Assembly: GCF_006716785.1 (NCBI RefSeq)
Contig: NZ_VFPQ01000001.1
Location: 1,054,001 to 1,118,000, forward strand
DNA: 64,000 nucleotides
Origin: Thermopolyspora flexuosa
GTDB taxonomy: Bacteria > Actinomycetota > Actinomycetes > Streptosporangiales > Streptosporangiaceae
Direction: 5' to 3'
In this document: positions 37,883 through 46,631 of the stretch, piece by piece
Layout of the letters: each line of letters opens with the position of its first letter
Position numbering within the stretch: the stretch's first letter is position 1
Position numbers and translations under genes: made by a program
The notes under the pieces: generated by a model
Told to the model about the DNA's origin: nothing
The model's database searches: none
The model's input: only the letters and a program-made list of their open reading frames with translations

Positions 37883-38737
37883 TCAGGCGAAGATCGACGG
37901 CGGCGGCACCGGGACCACGACCGGGTCGCCGTCGTGCAGCGGCGCGGCCCCGGCGACGAAGTCGGTGAACGCCCGGCCGTGCAGGCACCGCGCCCGGGGC
38001 ATGCCGGAGGCGGCCTTCCGGACCAGGCCGTCGGTGTCGAACGCCGCGTCGGAGGCGGCGAGGATGAGGTTGCCGAACCGGCGGCCGCGCATCACCCCGG
38101 GGTCGGCGAGCAGCACCGCGTGCCGGAACGGGCCGTGCACCGTGGCCGCGACCCGGCGGGCGAACGCCAGGCCCTTGCCGTCGGCGGTGTTGACCAGCAG
38201 CGTGCCGGTCGGCCGCAGCACCCGGGCGAGCTCGGCCATGTACTCGGCGGTGGCGAGGTCGAGCGGCATGGTCGCGCCGCTGAACGCGTCGAGCACGATC
38301 AGGTCGGCCGAGGCGTCGCGCAGGTCCGCCGCGCCGCTGCGCCCGTCGGTGACCCGCACCTTCAGCCCGGGCACCGAGCGCAGGCCGAGCCGTTCCCGGA
38401 CCAGCTCCACCAGCCCGCCGTCGGGCTCGATCACGATCTGCCGGGAGCCGGGCCGGGTCGCGGCGACGTACCGGGGGAGCGTGCACGCGCCGCCGCCGAC
38501 GTGCACCGCGTCGAGCGGCCCCGCGGCGAGCGTGTCGATCACCGCGGCCATCAGCCGCACGTACTCGAAGTCGAGGTAGGTGGGGTCGTCGAGGTCGACG
38601 TACGACTGCGGCACGCCGCTCATCATGAGCATCCAGCCGCCCGGCCGGTCGGCGTCGCGCAGCAGCTCCACCTCGCCGAAGGTCACCGGGTAGCGCCCGG
38701 GCTCGGGTGGCCGCTCCGTCCTGCGCCTGCGCCCCAC
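37883..38737 (-). CDS. Spermidine synthase-like methyltransferase-fold protein
   Basis: A 284-residue protein with the polyamine aminopropyltransferase/SAM-dependent fold. The nucleotide-binding strand is AVHVGGGACTLPRYVAATRPG, followed by IVIEPDGGLVELVRERLGL and ADLIVLDAFSGATMPLDLAT. Real spermidine synthases have a catalytic Asp and a GGGDG motif; here GGGAC replaces GGGDG, so polyamine synthesis is not certain and related proteins are often called spermidine synthase-like only. GTG 38737 has GAAGGAGGG four bases upstream. It converges closely on the TetR gene (21-base gap) and is divergent from lysine aminotransferase. Confidence 0.82.
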   Translation of the reverse strand: MGRRRRTERPPEPGRYPVTFGEVELLRDADRPGGWMLMMSGVPQSYVDLDDPTYLDFEYVRLMAAVIDTLAAGPLDAVHVGGGACTLPRYVAATRPGSRQIVIEPDGGLVELVRERLGLRSVPGLKVRVTDGRSGAADLRDASADLIVLDAFSGATMPLDLATAEYMAELARVLRPTGTLLVNTADGKGLAFARRVAATVHGPFRHAVLLADPGVMRGRRFGNLILAASDAAFDTDGLVRKAASGMPRARCLHGRAFTDFVAGAAPLHDGDPVVVPVPPPSIFA

Positions 38738-38874
38738 GGTGCCCTCCTTCGCCGCCGATCGTCCGGATGCTTTCGACACCACCGTACGCGCCCGCGCGGG
38801 GTGATCATCCCGCGCGGCGGCCAGCCCGCCCCCGCGCCCGCCGCCGGTCCTGCCGCCTGTCCAGGAGATTCCAA

Positions 38875-38916
38875 AAGATCTTCTTGAATCTGGACTTTGA
38901 ACCGAAGGTCTTCTTG
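38875..38916. promoter_or_regulatory. Direct-repeat operator candidate upstream of lat
   Basis: aagatcttcttg (38875-38886) recurs as aaggtcttcttg (38905-38916): 11 of 12 bases match, with starts 30 bases (about three helix turns) apart, inside the only A/T-rich part of the region between the spermidine-synthase-like and lysine aminotransferase genes. Lysine aminotransferase genes are commonly under Lrp/AsnC regulators in actinomycetes, and such repeats would suit one, but none is encoded nearby. Confidence 0.45.
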
Positions 38917-38968
38917 TCGATAGCATGCAATCAGAGAGGAAATGTTGCAGGTCGGAGGAGGAGGGGGA

Positions 38969-40363
38969 ATGGAACGGATCGCTCCCGGCGAGGTACACAA
39001 GGTGCTCGACCGGCACCTGCTCGTCGACGGTTTCGACTTCGTGCTCGATCTGGAGCGCAGCGCGGGGTCCTGGCTCGTCGACGCCCGGACCGGCCGCCGT
39101 TACCTGGACTTCTACACGTTCTTCGCGTCCGCCCCGCTGGGCGTCAACCCGTTCCGCGACGACCCGGAGTTCCTCGCCGAACTGGGCCGCGTCGCCGCGA
39201 ACAAGCCGGCGAACTCCGACGTGTACACGACGTACTTCGCCGAGTTCGTGGCGACCTTCAGCCGGGTGCTCGGCGACCCCGAGCTGCCGCACCTGTTCTT
39301 CGTCGAGGGCGGCGCGCTCGCCGTGGAGAACGCGCTCAAGTGCGCGTTCGACTGGAAGAGCCGCCGCAACGAGGCGGCGGGCCGGTCACCGGAGCTCGGC
39401 ACCAAGGTGCTCCACCTCACCCGCGCCTTCCACGGCCGCAGCGGCTACACGCTCTCGCTCACCAACACCGACCCGGTGAAGACCGAGCGGTTCCCCAAGT
39501 TCGACTGGCCGCGCATCGAGGTGCCCGCCACCCACCTGTTCGGCAGCCTCGCCGAGCTCGAGGCCGCCGAGGCCCGCGCGCTCGCCCAGGCCCGCGAGGC
39601 GTTCGAGCGGTACCCGCACGACATCGCCTGCTTCATCGCCGAGCCGATCCAGGGCGAGGGCGGCGACAACCACATGCGGCCGGAGTTCCTCCAGGCGATG
39701 CAGCGGCTGTGCCACGAGTACGACGCGCTGTTCATCGTCGACGAGGTGCAGACCGGCGTGGGCATCACCGGCACCCCGTGGGCCTACCAGCAGCTCGGCC
39801 TCGCCCCCGACATCGTCGCCTTCGCCAAGAAGGTGCAGGTCGGCGGCATCATGGCGGGCCGCCGCGTGGACCTCGTCCCGGACAACGTGTTCCGGGTGAG
39901 CGGGCGCATCAACTCCACCTGGGGCGGCGGGCTGGTGGACATGGTGCGCTCCCGGCGCATGCTGGAGATCATCGAGCGGGACGGCCTGATCCCGCGCGCC
40001 GACGTGCTCGGCGAGCGGCTGCTCACCGGCCTGCGCGCGCTGGAGGCCGAGTTCCCTGGCAGGATCCGCGCGGTGCGGGGCCGGGGTCTGATGTGCGCCT
40101 TCGACGTCGCCTCCGGCCGGCGGGCGGACCGGGACCGGCTGCTCGCCCGGCTGCGCGACGAGGAGGGCGTGCTCATGCTGCCGTGCGGCGAGACCTCGAT
40201 CCGGGTGCGCCCGGCGCTGTCGGTGACCGAGCAGGAGCTCGAGTACGGCCTCGCCGCGCTGCGCCGCGTACTGCTCGCGGATCAGCCTCTGGAGGACGAC
40301 GACGCGGACCGGCGCCACAGCCCGATCGCGGCCCTGCGGGAGTCGGCGCCGAGCTTGGCGTAG
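38969..40363 (+). CDS. lat: L-lysine 6-aminotransferase
   Basis: A 464-residue class III PLP aminotransferase that moves the epsilon-amino group of lysine to 2-oxoglutarate, giving aminoadipate semialdehyde (piperideine-6-carboxylate). Typical Lat blocks are [96 protein letters not shown] and the PLP lysine in [16 protein letters not shown] 38969 follows the purine-rich GGAGGAGGAGGGGG. The tail beyond the last family block ([16 protein letters not shown]) is an extension that overlaps the converging LuxR gene by 82 bp. No beta-lactam or ectoine genes are nearby, so a role in lysine catabolism or persistence is the likelier guess. Confidence 0.93.
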   Translation: MERIAPGEVHKVLDRHLLVDGFDFVLDLERSAGSWLVDARTGRRYLDFYTFFASAPLGVNPFRDDPEFLAELGRVAANKPANSDVYTTYFAEFVATFSRVLGDPELPHLFFVEGGALAVENALKCAFDWKSRRNEAAGRSPELGTKVLHLTRAFHGRSGYTLSLTNTDPVKTERFPKFDWPRIEVPATHLFGSLAELEAAEARALAQAREAFERYPHDIACFIAEPIQGEGGDNHMRPEFLQAMQRLCHEYDALFIVDEVQTGVGITGTPWAYQQLGLAPDIVAFAKKVQVGGIMAGRRVDLVPDNVFRVSGRINSTWGGGLVDMVRSRRMLEIIERDGLIPRADVLGERLLTGLRALEAEFPGRIRAVRGRGLMCAFDVASGRRADRDRLLARLRDEEGVLMLPCGETSIRVRPALSVTEQELEYGLAALRRVLLADQPLEDDDADRRHSPIAALRESAPSLA

Positions 40364-40509
40364 ATCCGGTTGACGTGGTTCTTCACGGTCTTCTCGCTGA
40401 GGAAGAGCCGTTGCGCGATCTCACCGTTGGAACAGCCGGTGGCGATCAGCTCCATCACCTCGGCTTCGCGCTTGCTCAGGCCCAGTGCGGCGCGGTCGTC
40501 GACGCTCAT
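40282..40509 (-). CDS. LuxR-type DNA-binding protein (stand-alone HTH)
   Basis: A 75-residue protein consisting almost only of a LuxR C-terminal helix-turn-helix: [55 protein letters not shown]. No receiver or sensor domain is present, like GerE-type regulators. ATG 40509 has GGAGG four bases upstream. The upstream extension of the frame crosses the tRNA terminator, so it is not coding. Its 3' end lies inside the 3' end of lat on the other strand (82-bp tail-to-tail overlap), which could cause antisense effects between the two messages. Confidence 0.85.
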   Translation of the reverse strand: MSVDDRAALGLSKREAEVMELIATGCSNGEIAQRLFLSEKTVKNHVNRIYAKLGADSRRAAIGLWRRSASSSSRG

Positions 40510-40656
40510 CCGGCCTCCGTGGCTGGAACGCAAACAGAGATCGCCGAGCCCCCCGCGCTTGGCGGCGTTGCGGTTGACAGCGAGCATAACCCGCGACGCC
40601 CGTCTTTCGGGACCCTTCGCGGGTTGTTTCGGTGAACGGCCACGCCGAAACGACCG

Positions 40657-40690
40657 AAAGGGCCCGGTCAGAACTCTGACCGGGCCCTTT
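40657..40690 (-). terminator. Strong intrinsic terminator after tRNA-His
   Basis: aaagggcccggtcaga (40657-40672) is the exact reverse complement of 40675-40690, giving a long G/C stem closed by a tiny loop with A/T ends. It lies six bases past the 3' end of the tRNA-His gene on the minus strand and so should end that transcript. Confidence 0.88.
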
Positions 40691-40695
40691 CCCGT

Positions 40696-40772
40696 TGGGG
40701 TGAGTGATGGGACTTGAACCCACGACATCCAGGACCACAACCTGGCGCTCTGCCAACTGAGCTACACCCACC
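40696..40772 (-). tRNA. tRNA-His (GTG)
   Basis: The minus strand reads GTGGGTG for the acceptor stem, TAGCTCAGTTGGCAGAGC for the D arm, CCAGG-TTGTGGT-CCTGG for the anticodon arm with anticodon GTG, and GTGGG-TTCAAGT-CCCAT for the T arm, then CACTCAC. The extra 5' G (position -1, at 40772) faces a C discriminator, the identity mark of tRNA-His. CCA is encoded at 40696-40698. The acceptor stem has one G-T pair. Confidence 0.96.
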
Positions 40773-40881
40773 ATGTCCGCCGCGGCGGCACGTAGAAAGT
40801 GTACCGGTCTTTCGGAGTGCTTGCGCCACTGCCGGGGCCGTACCGGGAAAACGTCCGGGGAAAGACCGGGTATGCCCGAGG

Positions 40882-41481
40882 CTAGGAGGCGGCGGTCACG
40901 CTCTCGGCGACGTCGCGGGCGGTCGCGGAGTCCGGCCCCGGCTGGGGCACGAACACCGCGGCGCGGTAGTACCGCAGCTCGCGGATGCTCTCCACGATGT
41001 CGGCGAGGGCGCGGTGGCCGCCCTGCTTCTCGGGCGCGGCGAAGTACACCCGGGGGTACCAGCGGCGCACCAGCTCCTTGATCGACGACACGTCGATCAT
41101 GCGGTAGTGGAGGTAGGCGTCGACGAGCGGCATGTCCCGGGCGAGGAACGACCGGTCGGTGGCGATCGAGTTGCCGCACAGCGGGGCGCGCTTGGGCTCG
41201 GGGATGTGCCCGCGGATGTACTCGAGCACCCGTGCCTCGGCCTCGGCGAGGGTGACGCCGCCGGGCAGCGCGTCGAGCAGGCCCGAGACGGTGTGCATCT
41301 GGCGCACCACGTCCGACATCTGCTCCAGCGCCTCCTGCGGAGGTTTGATGACGAGGTCGATGCCCCCGTCCAGCTGGTTCAGCTCGCTGTCGGTGACCAC
41401 GCACGCCACCTCGACCAGCGCGTCACGGCCGAGGTCGAGGCCGGTCATCTCACAGTCGATCCAAACCAGCAGGTCGTTCAT
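40882..41481 (-). CDS. orn: Oligoribonuclease
   Basis: A 199-residue DEDDh 3'-5' exonuclease that degrades short RNA oligomers, including pGpG from c-di-GMP breakdown. The acidic motifs are visible: [21 protein letters not shown] (Asp and Glu), [18 protein letters not shown] (Asp), and the His/Asp pair in [16 protein letters not shown]. The middle [20 protein letters not shown] is typical. ATG 41481 gives the family's usual length; the open frame continues six codons further. It is followed by tRNA-His on the same strand. The C terminus has a short actinobacterial extension. Confidence 0.95.
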   Translation of the reverse strand: MNDLLVWIDCEMTGLDLGRDALVEVACVVTDSELNQLDGGIDLVIKPPQEALEQMSDVVRQMHTVSGLLDALPGGVTLAEAEARVLEYIRGHIPEPKRAPLCGNSIATDRSFLARDMPLVDAYLHYRMIDVSSIKELVRRWYPRVYFAAPEKQGGHRALADIVESIRELRYYRAAVFVPQPGPDSATARDVAESVTAAS

Positions 41482-41550
41482 AGGAACAGGGTAGAGCACG
41501 CGAGCGCCAGGATGTGGTCGGCATATATCGGTACTTGGTCGCGATGCCCG

Positions 41551-42630
41551 CTACGACACCCGCAGCGATTCGACGACCTCGTCGACCACGCCCGTGTCGA
41601 GGTTGTCGGGCACGGTCGCGAACAGCAGCGCCGGCGGGTTCTCCTCGCCCCGGTCGACGAGCACGAGCGCGCCGACCTCCTTGCGCCACTGCCAGCCGTT
41701 CCGCTCGGCCTGCTCGGTAAAGTCCATCTCGAACTTGAGCAGCCGGGCCGGGCGGCCGCTCACCGTGATCGCCCTGTCCTCGAGGATGCGGCGCTCGTGC
41801 GGCACGCCGTACAGGGCGTCCTCGGCGTTGGTGAGGAAGGTGCCGAGAACGTCCTTCAGGCTGTCCGGCCCGCTGTACGGCGCGGCCGTCGACAGCGGCC
41901 CGGCGAGCACCGTGCCCACCCAGTCCTTGCCCGGCTCGTAGTTCCGCTGCGAGAGGGCCTGGTAGCCGCTGGTCCACAGCTGGCCGAACGGGATTCCTCC
42001 GTTCACCGCCCGCGGGTCGGCGATCTGCCACGGATCACCGGGGAAGTGGTAGGACAGCCCGCTGATCGGATCGTTGATCCGCCCGTCCACCGGCTGCGGG
42101 AACAGGCCCCCGCCCGGCGACGTGGGCTCCGCGCTCGGCACCGGCACCGGCTCGACGCTCGGATCCTCGCTCGGCTCCGCCTCGGCGCTCGCGGACGGCG
42201 GGGCCGCCACGGATCCGCCGTCGCCGGAGCCGCTCCGCCCGGTGAGCACGATCGTCCCGATGATCGCGAGCACCACGACGATCGCCACGGCGGCGCCGCC
42301 GAGCACCCACGGCATCATCCCGCCCGGGCGCCGCGGCTGCTCCGGCTGCTGCTGAGGCGGCGGCGGGAACTCCGGTACGGGGAGCCGCGCGGTGTCGCCC
42401 TGCCGTACCCCCTGGCCGGGGGCGTCCGGGCCGCCACCGGACGGGCTCACCACCACCGTGGGCGCCTGCGGGCCGGTCTCGGAACCCCCCTCGGCCGCGG
42501 TCCGCGCGCCCTGGGCCGCCGCAACGTCCTCCAGGCGATGGGTGGCGTCCGTCCACTGGGTGCCGTCCCACCAGCGGAGCAGGGGTTTTCCGTAAGGGTC
42601 GGGATACCAGCCTGCAGGGGATTGCGTCAT
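41551..42630 (-). CDS. DUF2510 membrane protein with extracellular lipoprotein-like domain
   Basis: A 359-residue protein. Residues 3-30 are a DUF2510 motif (AGWYPDPYGKPLLRWWDGTQWTD), a short Trp-rich module of unknown role found at the N terminus of many actinobacterial membrane proteins. A proline-rich cytoplasmic linker follows, then one membrane helix (VAIVVVLAIIGTIVLTG), an acidic/Pro linker and an extracellular domain of about 190 residues with ISGLSYHFPGDPW and a late LLFATVPDNLDTGVVDEVV. No function is assigned. ATG 42630 starts exactly at the DUF2510 motif; longer starts add low-quality sequence. It precedes orn with a 69-base gap. Confidence 0.85.
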   Translation of the reverse strand: MTQSPAGWYPDPYGKPLLRWWDGTQWTDATHRLEDVAAAQGARTAAEGGSETGPQAPTVVVSPSGGGPDAPGQGVRQGDTARLPVPEFPPPPQQQPEQPRRPGGMMPWVLGGAAVAIVVVLAIIGTIVLTGRSGSGDGGSVAAPPSASAEAEPSEDPSVEPVPVPSAEPTSPGGGLFPQPVDGRINDPISGLSYHFPGDPWQIADPRAVNGGIPFGQLWTSGYQALSQRNYEPGKDWVGTVLAGPLSTAAPYSGPDSLKDVLGTFLTNAEDALYGVPHERRILEDRAITVSGRPARLLKFEMDFTEQAERNGWQWRKEVGALVLVDRGEENPPALLFATVPDNLDTGVVDEVVESLRVS

Positions 42631-43064
42631 GTTTGCCAGACTAATGAACTTGCCGCCGCGGGGGAGTCTCAAGCGGCGGCAGGTGACCATTGCCTTGCCC
42701 CGCGGTGGCACCGCGCCGAATCGCGCCGCCGCCCGAGCGGGGAGATCTGCCGGGTTCGCCGGGCTCCCGATCGGACACGCGTCGCGGCGCGCGGGGACCC
42801 GGTACGGCGGCGGACCGGACGCACCGAACCGGCGAGGGCCGACACCCGACGGCACGGTGGGACCGCCCTTGCCGATGGCGAACGCGGGCGGCCGAACGTG
42901 ACTCGGGTTGCGGACGTGCGGAAAAGTATGGCCGTGCACGTTCCAATTGATGTAAACTCCGTACACGGGCGTGATGATCGCCACGACGCCGGTCAGCCGG
43001 GCCGGCGCGCGGGTCGTCGCGATGCTCGTCCCGGACGCCGGGCCCGGCCGGGCCCTGTCGTGGT
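42631..43064. other. Intergenic region
   Basis: About 430 bases between the start of the DUF2510 gene and the end of the FemAB-like gene. I see no supportable gene. An A/T-richer patch at 42920-42965 (ttccaattgatgtaaactcc) may hold a promoter for the leftward DUF2510 gene. Arg/Pro-rich open frames on both strands are compositional. Confidence 0.35.
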
Positions 43065-44147
43065 CTAGGAGGCGAGAGATGTACGGAGCTTGCCGTACGT
43101 CTTCAGGGCGCGGTCCGCCGTTCGCGCGAGACGCGGGTTGGCGAGGACGGTCGCGCGCGCCTTACGCACGGGCACCCGGGACAGCCAGTGCAGCCCCGCC
43201 CCGAGGGACGGCAGGGCGATCCGCCCCTCACAGACGAGATACTCGCCGTTCTTGAGCTTCTCCTTGTATTCCTTCTGGCCCCGGCCCAGGTCGATCACCC
43301 GGATGCCGGACTGGGCGGCCTTCTCGGCCATCGCCAGGTGGTGGATGAGGCCGGGGGAGTACTTGGAGAACGCCGGATCGTAGGCGGGGAACCAGCCGGC
43401 GAGGGTCGTCTTGGTACGGATCCCGAAGTGTCCCGCCACCGGCCGGTCGTCGACATAGATCATGTCGAGCACGCCGCCGAAGTGCTCGCCGTCGAGCTGG
43501 GCGAGGTTCCGCACCAGTTGAACGATCCAAGGCCTGGCGAACCTGTCACTGCGGCCGGTCCGCCGGTACTGGTCGGTCTTCCAGCGCAGTAACGTGCGCA
43601 GCGGCTCCTCGTCACGCAGGCCGTACTCGTGCCGGAGCGTGCCGAAATCCCGCTGCAGCTTACGGCTCTTGTAGGCCGTGGATCGGTAGGTCTTGCCGGA
43701 GTTCTTCTTGACCGTCTCGATGTACGCGTCGAACCCCTCGCTCATGTCCATGATCGGCGAGGGATACCGGTCATAGCGCTCCGGCAGCAGCGGCTGGCCC
43801 GCGACCATGTGGTCGAACTCGAACACGGAAAGGCCGCAGGCCTTGATCAGCTGCCGTGGGTCGAGCTCGATGTCCTTGGCGTGAACCAGCCCCTGCGCGT
43901 CCGTCAGGCCGGCGGCGATGGGCATACCGATCCCGAACGGATGCCGTTCGAAGGGGAAGAACCCGACGATCGACGAGCCCTCGCTGAGTACCGCGACTCG
44001 GGCCTGTTCACGCAGACGCCCGACCTCGATGGTGAACTCCGGAGACAGGAACGGATTGTCGAGGGCGGGGTGTGAGGTCTGCAGCTCCCGCCACGCGGTG
44101 ATCTCGGTGTCTCCCAGTTCGCGCGGATGTACGACTGAGATACGCAT
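43065..44147 (-). CDS. FemAB/GNAT-like transferase of the polysaccharide cluster (copy 1)
   Basis: A 360-residue protein of the BioF2/FemAB-like acetyltransferase superfamily (double GNAT fold). Key blocks are LDNPFLSPEF near residue 30, VGFFPFERHPFGIGMPI, VFEFDHMVAGQPLLPE, RSTAYKSRKLQRDFG, RRTGRSDRFARPWIVQLV, VAGHFGIRTKTTLAGWFPAYD, YSPGLIHHLAMAEKAA and DLGRGQKEYKEKLKNGEY. Such proteins add acyl or aminoacyl groups to wall precursors or exopolysaccharide; the donor and acceptor here are unknown. A paralogue lies at the far end of the cluster (54929-56050) with the same block order, which suggests two modifications of one polymer. No signal peptide, so it acts in the cytoplasm. Confidence 0.85.
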   Translation of the reverse strand: MRISVVHPRELGDTEITAWRELQTSHPALDNPFLSPEFTIEVGRLREQARVAVLSEGSSIVGFFPFERHPFGIGMPIAAGLTDAQGLVHAKDIELDPRQLIKACGLSVFEFDHMVAGQPLLPERYDRYPSPIMDMSEGFDAYIETVKKNSGKTYRSTAYKSRKLQRDFGTLRHEYGLRDEEPLRTLLRWKTDQYRRTGRSDRFARPWIVQLVRNLAQLDGEHFGGVLDMIYVDDRPVAGHFGIRTKTTLAGWFPAYDPAFSKYSPGLIHHLAMAEKAAQSGIRVIDLGRGQKEYKEKLKNGEYLVCEGRIALPSLGAGLHWLSRVPVRKARATVLANPRLARTADRALKTYGKLRTSLAS

Positions 44148-44289
44148 GAGCTCCCAATCAGGGGTGGATGGTGCGGCTCAGCGGGCCGGTGCACGCTACT
44201 CACCCAGCATGCTGGGCGTCGCGTAAGCGACAAGTAAAAGCTCACCGTAGCTCGAAGAGATCCTGGGAGATGCCCCGCAAATTACCGAT

Positions 44290-45006
44290 TCACTCGGATG
44301 AGAGACGGGATCCCAGGCTCACCTCATGCCCGGCCAGATGGCCTAGGCCGGATTGTATCGCCTGGTTTGCGGCGTCATCCGCCAACGTGGCCGGGTCTTG
44401 CCCTCCCCGTACCCTGCGTGCACCGTTCAGTGCCACACGGGGCAGGGGGACCCGTACGGAGGACCCGTCGTCGCCGGTGATCCGCGTGATGTCGATGGCG
44501 CCGGGGTCGCCCTCGGTCGTCCCGGGGACCTGGGAGAGGCCGAAGTGGCCGCCGGTGGCCCAGGCGCGGCCGCTGCGCGGCGCCGCGACCGAGTGGGGGT
44601 ACGGCAAGGGCGGGCCGGCAGGCCAGCTCCGCGGGATCTTCCAGGAGTCCAGCCAGGCGAGGATCTCATTGAGGCCGTCCATCTTCGAGTCGGTGAAGGG
44701 TTCGTGCACCGAACCGAGAACCCTGATCTGGACGCACACCCGGCCGTGCCGGTTGACATCACCGGGCAGGCCGCAGGCCGCCCGGGTCGCCGGGAGCGAC
44801 TGGACGATCTCCCCGGTCACCGGATTCCAGACCAGGTGGGAGGGGCGGCCGATCTGGACCAAACGCTGTGCCACGGACTTCGCGCTGATCCCGTGGGGAT
44901 CGGCCGGCCACAGGAGCCATACGGCTCGCGGGGCCCCTCCGTTCATGGACCCACCGTCGACGGAAGCGGGAACGACACCGGCGGAATGTAGCCATGCTTG
45001 GGCCAC
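44290..45006 (-). CDS. Amidase-like protein lacking expected catalytic residues
   Basis: A 238-residue protein with distant similarity to peptidoglycan amidase_2-type proteins of actinomycetes: VCVQIRVLGSVHEPFTDSK, then LNEILAWLDSWKIPRSWPAG, and GHFGLSQVPGTTEGDPGAID, which recalls the family pattern GHQHVPEN...HGDPGALDI. The first zinc-binding site, normally VWHTTEG, reads VWLLWPADP, and the late HQHVP is FGLSQVP, so the metal site seems lost. I infer a non-catalytic, possibly polymer-binding, relative; remote homology is from memory of the family. There is no clear signal peptide. GTG 45006 has AGGGGGC upstream. It is divergent from the GH39-like gene and 142 bases ahead of the FemAB-like gene on the same strand. 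Confidence 0.6.
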   Translation of the reverse strand: MAQAWLHSAGVVPASVDGGSMNGGAPRAVWLLWPADPHGISAKSVAQRLVQIGRPSHLVWNPVTGEIVQSLPATRAACGLPGDVNRHGRVCVQIRVLGSVHEPFTDSKMDGLNEILAWLDSWKIPRSWPAGPPLPYPHSVAAPRSGRAWATGGHFGLSQVPGTTEGDPGAIDITRITGDDGSSVRVPLPRVALNGARRVRGGQDPATLADDAANQAIQSGLGHLAGHEVSLGSRLSSE

Positions 45007-45188
45007 TGTGCCCCCTAAAATCCTCGGTTGGGCAGTTTTTTACCCATTCACAGCTACCCATACCCGTCAAGATTTGTAGGGCTTGAGATCCTTGTGCACC
45101 TGTATGCTGCGTCAAGCGTCCTAACTTCCGTTACCGCAGCATACGGGGGTTCAAGTGCTCTGTAGGTTCTCCTGGATACGGTGACGGA
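45007..45188. promoter_or_regulatory. Divergent promoter region of the polysaccharide cluster
   Basis: This 182-base A/T-rich region serves the amidase-like gene leftward and the GH39-like gene rightward. It contains an inverted repeat: gtatgctgcg (45102-45111) and its exact complement cgcagcatac (45135-45144), separated by 23 bases, 44 bases before the GH39-like start. It could be a two-site operator or an RNA hairpin in the leader. No known riboswitch pattern is recognised. Confidence 0.55.
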
Positions 45189-46631
45189 GTGTTAGTCAAC
45201 GGAGGCCGGCACGCACGACGGCGCATCCTCGCCCGCGGCCCGCTGGCCGTGATCGCCGGAATCATCGCCTTCGCGCTCGTGGCCGTCATCCTGACGCTTG
45301 CCGCCAAGCGCGGCCGGTTGGACGGGGTCGAGGCGACCATCCCACCCACGCCGCAGCCCGCGCCCACGCTCGCCGCGCCGCCCACCCTGAGCGACTGGCC
45401 ACGCTGGGGGGTCACCCACACCCAGTTCAGCGTGGACAACGAGGACGCCTCCGCCGCCGAGCCGGCGGGCCACCTGCTCGCCCGGCAACCCATGATCCAG
45501 AACCAGCACATCATGGGCTGGGGCGCGGGCAACCCCGAGCCCGCGCCGGGCCGGTACGACTTCCGGGACCTCGACCGGCGCGTCAAGCTGATGGCCGACA
45601 CCCAGGCGCTACCGGTGCTCACGCTGTGCTGCGCGCCCGACTGGATGAAGGGCGGAGCCGAGGGCCGCACCAACTGGAACCGGATCGAGACCGCCCCGCT
45701 GCGCGAGCACTTCGACGACTTCGCGAACCTCGCCGCCACGATCGCGAAGCGCTACCCGCACGTGAAGCACTTCCTGGTCTGGAACGAGTTCAAGGGGTTC
45801 TGGAACAACAGCCGCAACGCGTGGGACGCCGAGGCCTACACCGACCTGTACAACCGGGTCTACGACGCGCTGAAGAAGGTGAACCCCGAGATCCAGGTGG
45901 GCGGGCCGTACGTGCCGATCGACAGCCACGCCGAGCCTCGCAACCCCTCCGAGCTCAAGGGGCCGTGGGGCGTGGTGGACCAGCGCTCGCTCGACGCGAT
46001 CACGTACTGGCTCAGGCACAAGAAGGGCGCCGACTTCGTCGTCATCGACGGGTCCTCGGTGACGAACGACCGCGGGGTCGTGCCCGACGAGTTCACCGCG
46101 CTCGGCAAGTTCGGCGCGGTCACCCAGTGGCTGCGCCGGCAGGCCGGTGACCTGCCGGTGTGGTGGGCCGAGTGGTACGTCGCCCCCGACAACGCCGACT
46201 GGGACGAGCGGCGGCGCACCGCCGTACAGGCCGCCGCGATGATGGAGTTCGTCGGCAGCGGCGCGCAGACCCTCCTCTACTGGAACCCGCAGCGCCGGGC
46301 CGGCGACGACTGCCCCGGCTGCCTCTGGGAGCCCGGCACCGGCCAGGAGATGCCGATGGCGGGGCTGCTCAGCGGCTTCACCAGGTGGTTCCACGCCGGG
46401 GCGCCGATCCGGCAGGTCCCGGTGAGCGACCAGCGGGTCCGCGTGCTCGCCACCGACAACCAGATGGTCATGGTGAACACCACCGACGCCCCGCTCACCG
46501 TCAACGTGGACGGCCTCGAGTTCGACCTCGACGCCTACGAGGTCCGGTGGAGCAGGCGCGGCGCGGACCAGGACGGCGGCCGGACCGAGGCCGGCGCGCC
46601 GCCCGTCACTGCGCGAAGCCGAGGACGATGA
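45189..46631 (+). CDS. Membrane-anchored GH39-like glycoside hydrolase
   Basis: A 480-residue protein with an N-terminal membrane helix (LAVIAGIIAFALVAVILTLA), a Pro/Thr linker and a (beta/alpha)8 hydrolase domain. KHFLVWNEFKGFW has the acid/base Glu (WNE) and LPVWWAEWYV the likely nucleophile Glu, the retaining clan A pattern; the overall layout recalls family GH39 xylosidases and their exopolysaccharide-cluster relatives such as PslG. A final beta-rich segment (VRVLATDNQMVMVNTTDAPLTV) follows. It should act at the outer membrane face and may trim or release the polymer made by this cluster. GTG 45189 is the chosen start, with a weak ribosome site. Its end overlaps the converging membrane protein gene by 26 bases. 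Confidence 0.82.
   Translation: MLVNGGRHARRRILARGPLAVIAGIIAFALVAVILTLAAKRGRLDGVEATIPPTPQPAPTLAAPPTLSDWPRWGVTHTQFSVDNEDASAAEPAGHLLARQPMIQNQHIMGWGAGNPEPAPGRYDFRDLDRRVKLMADTQALPVLTLCCAPDWMKGGAEGRTNWNRIETAPLREHFDDFANLAATIAKRYPHVKHFLVWNEFKGFWNNSRNAWDAEAYTDLYNRVYDALKKVNPEIQVGGPYVPIDSHAEPRNPSELKGPWGVVDQRSLDAITYWLRHKKGADFVVIDGSSVTNDRGVVPDEFTALGKFGAVTQWLRRQAGDLPVWWAEWYVAPDNADWDERRRTAVQAAAMMEFVGSGAQTLLYWNPQRRAGDDCPGCLWEPGTGQEMPMAGLLSGFTRWFHAGAPIRQVPVSDQRVRVLATDNQMVMVNTTDAPLTVNVDGLEFDLDAYEVRWSRRGADQDGGRTEAGAPPVTARSRGR

Noticed and set aside
45102-45144. Known riboswitch in the leader of the polysaccharide genes
   Set aside because: Only a simple inverted repeat is visible; no conserved core of a c-di-GMP, c-di-AMP or other named class was recognised.
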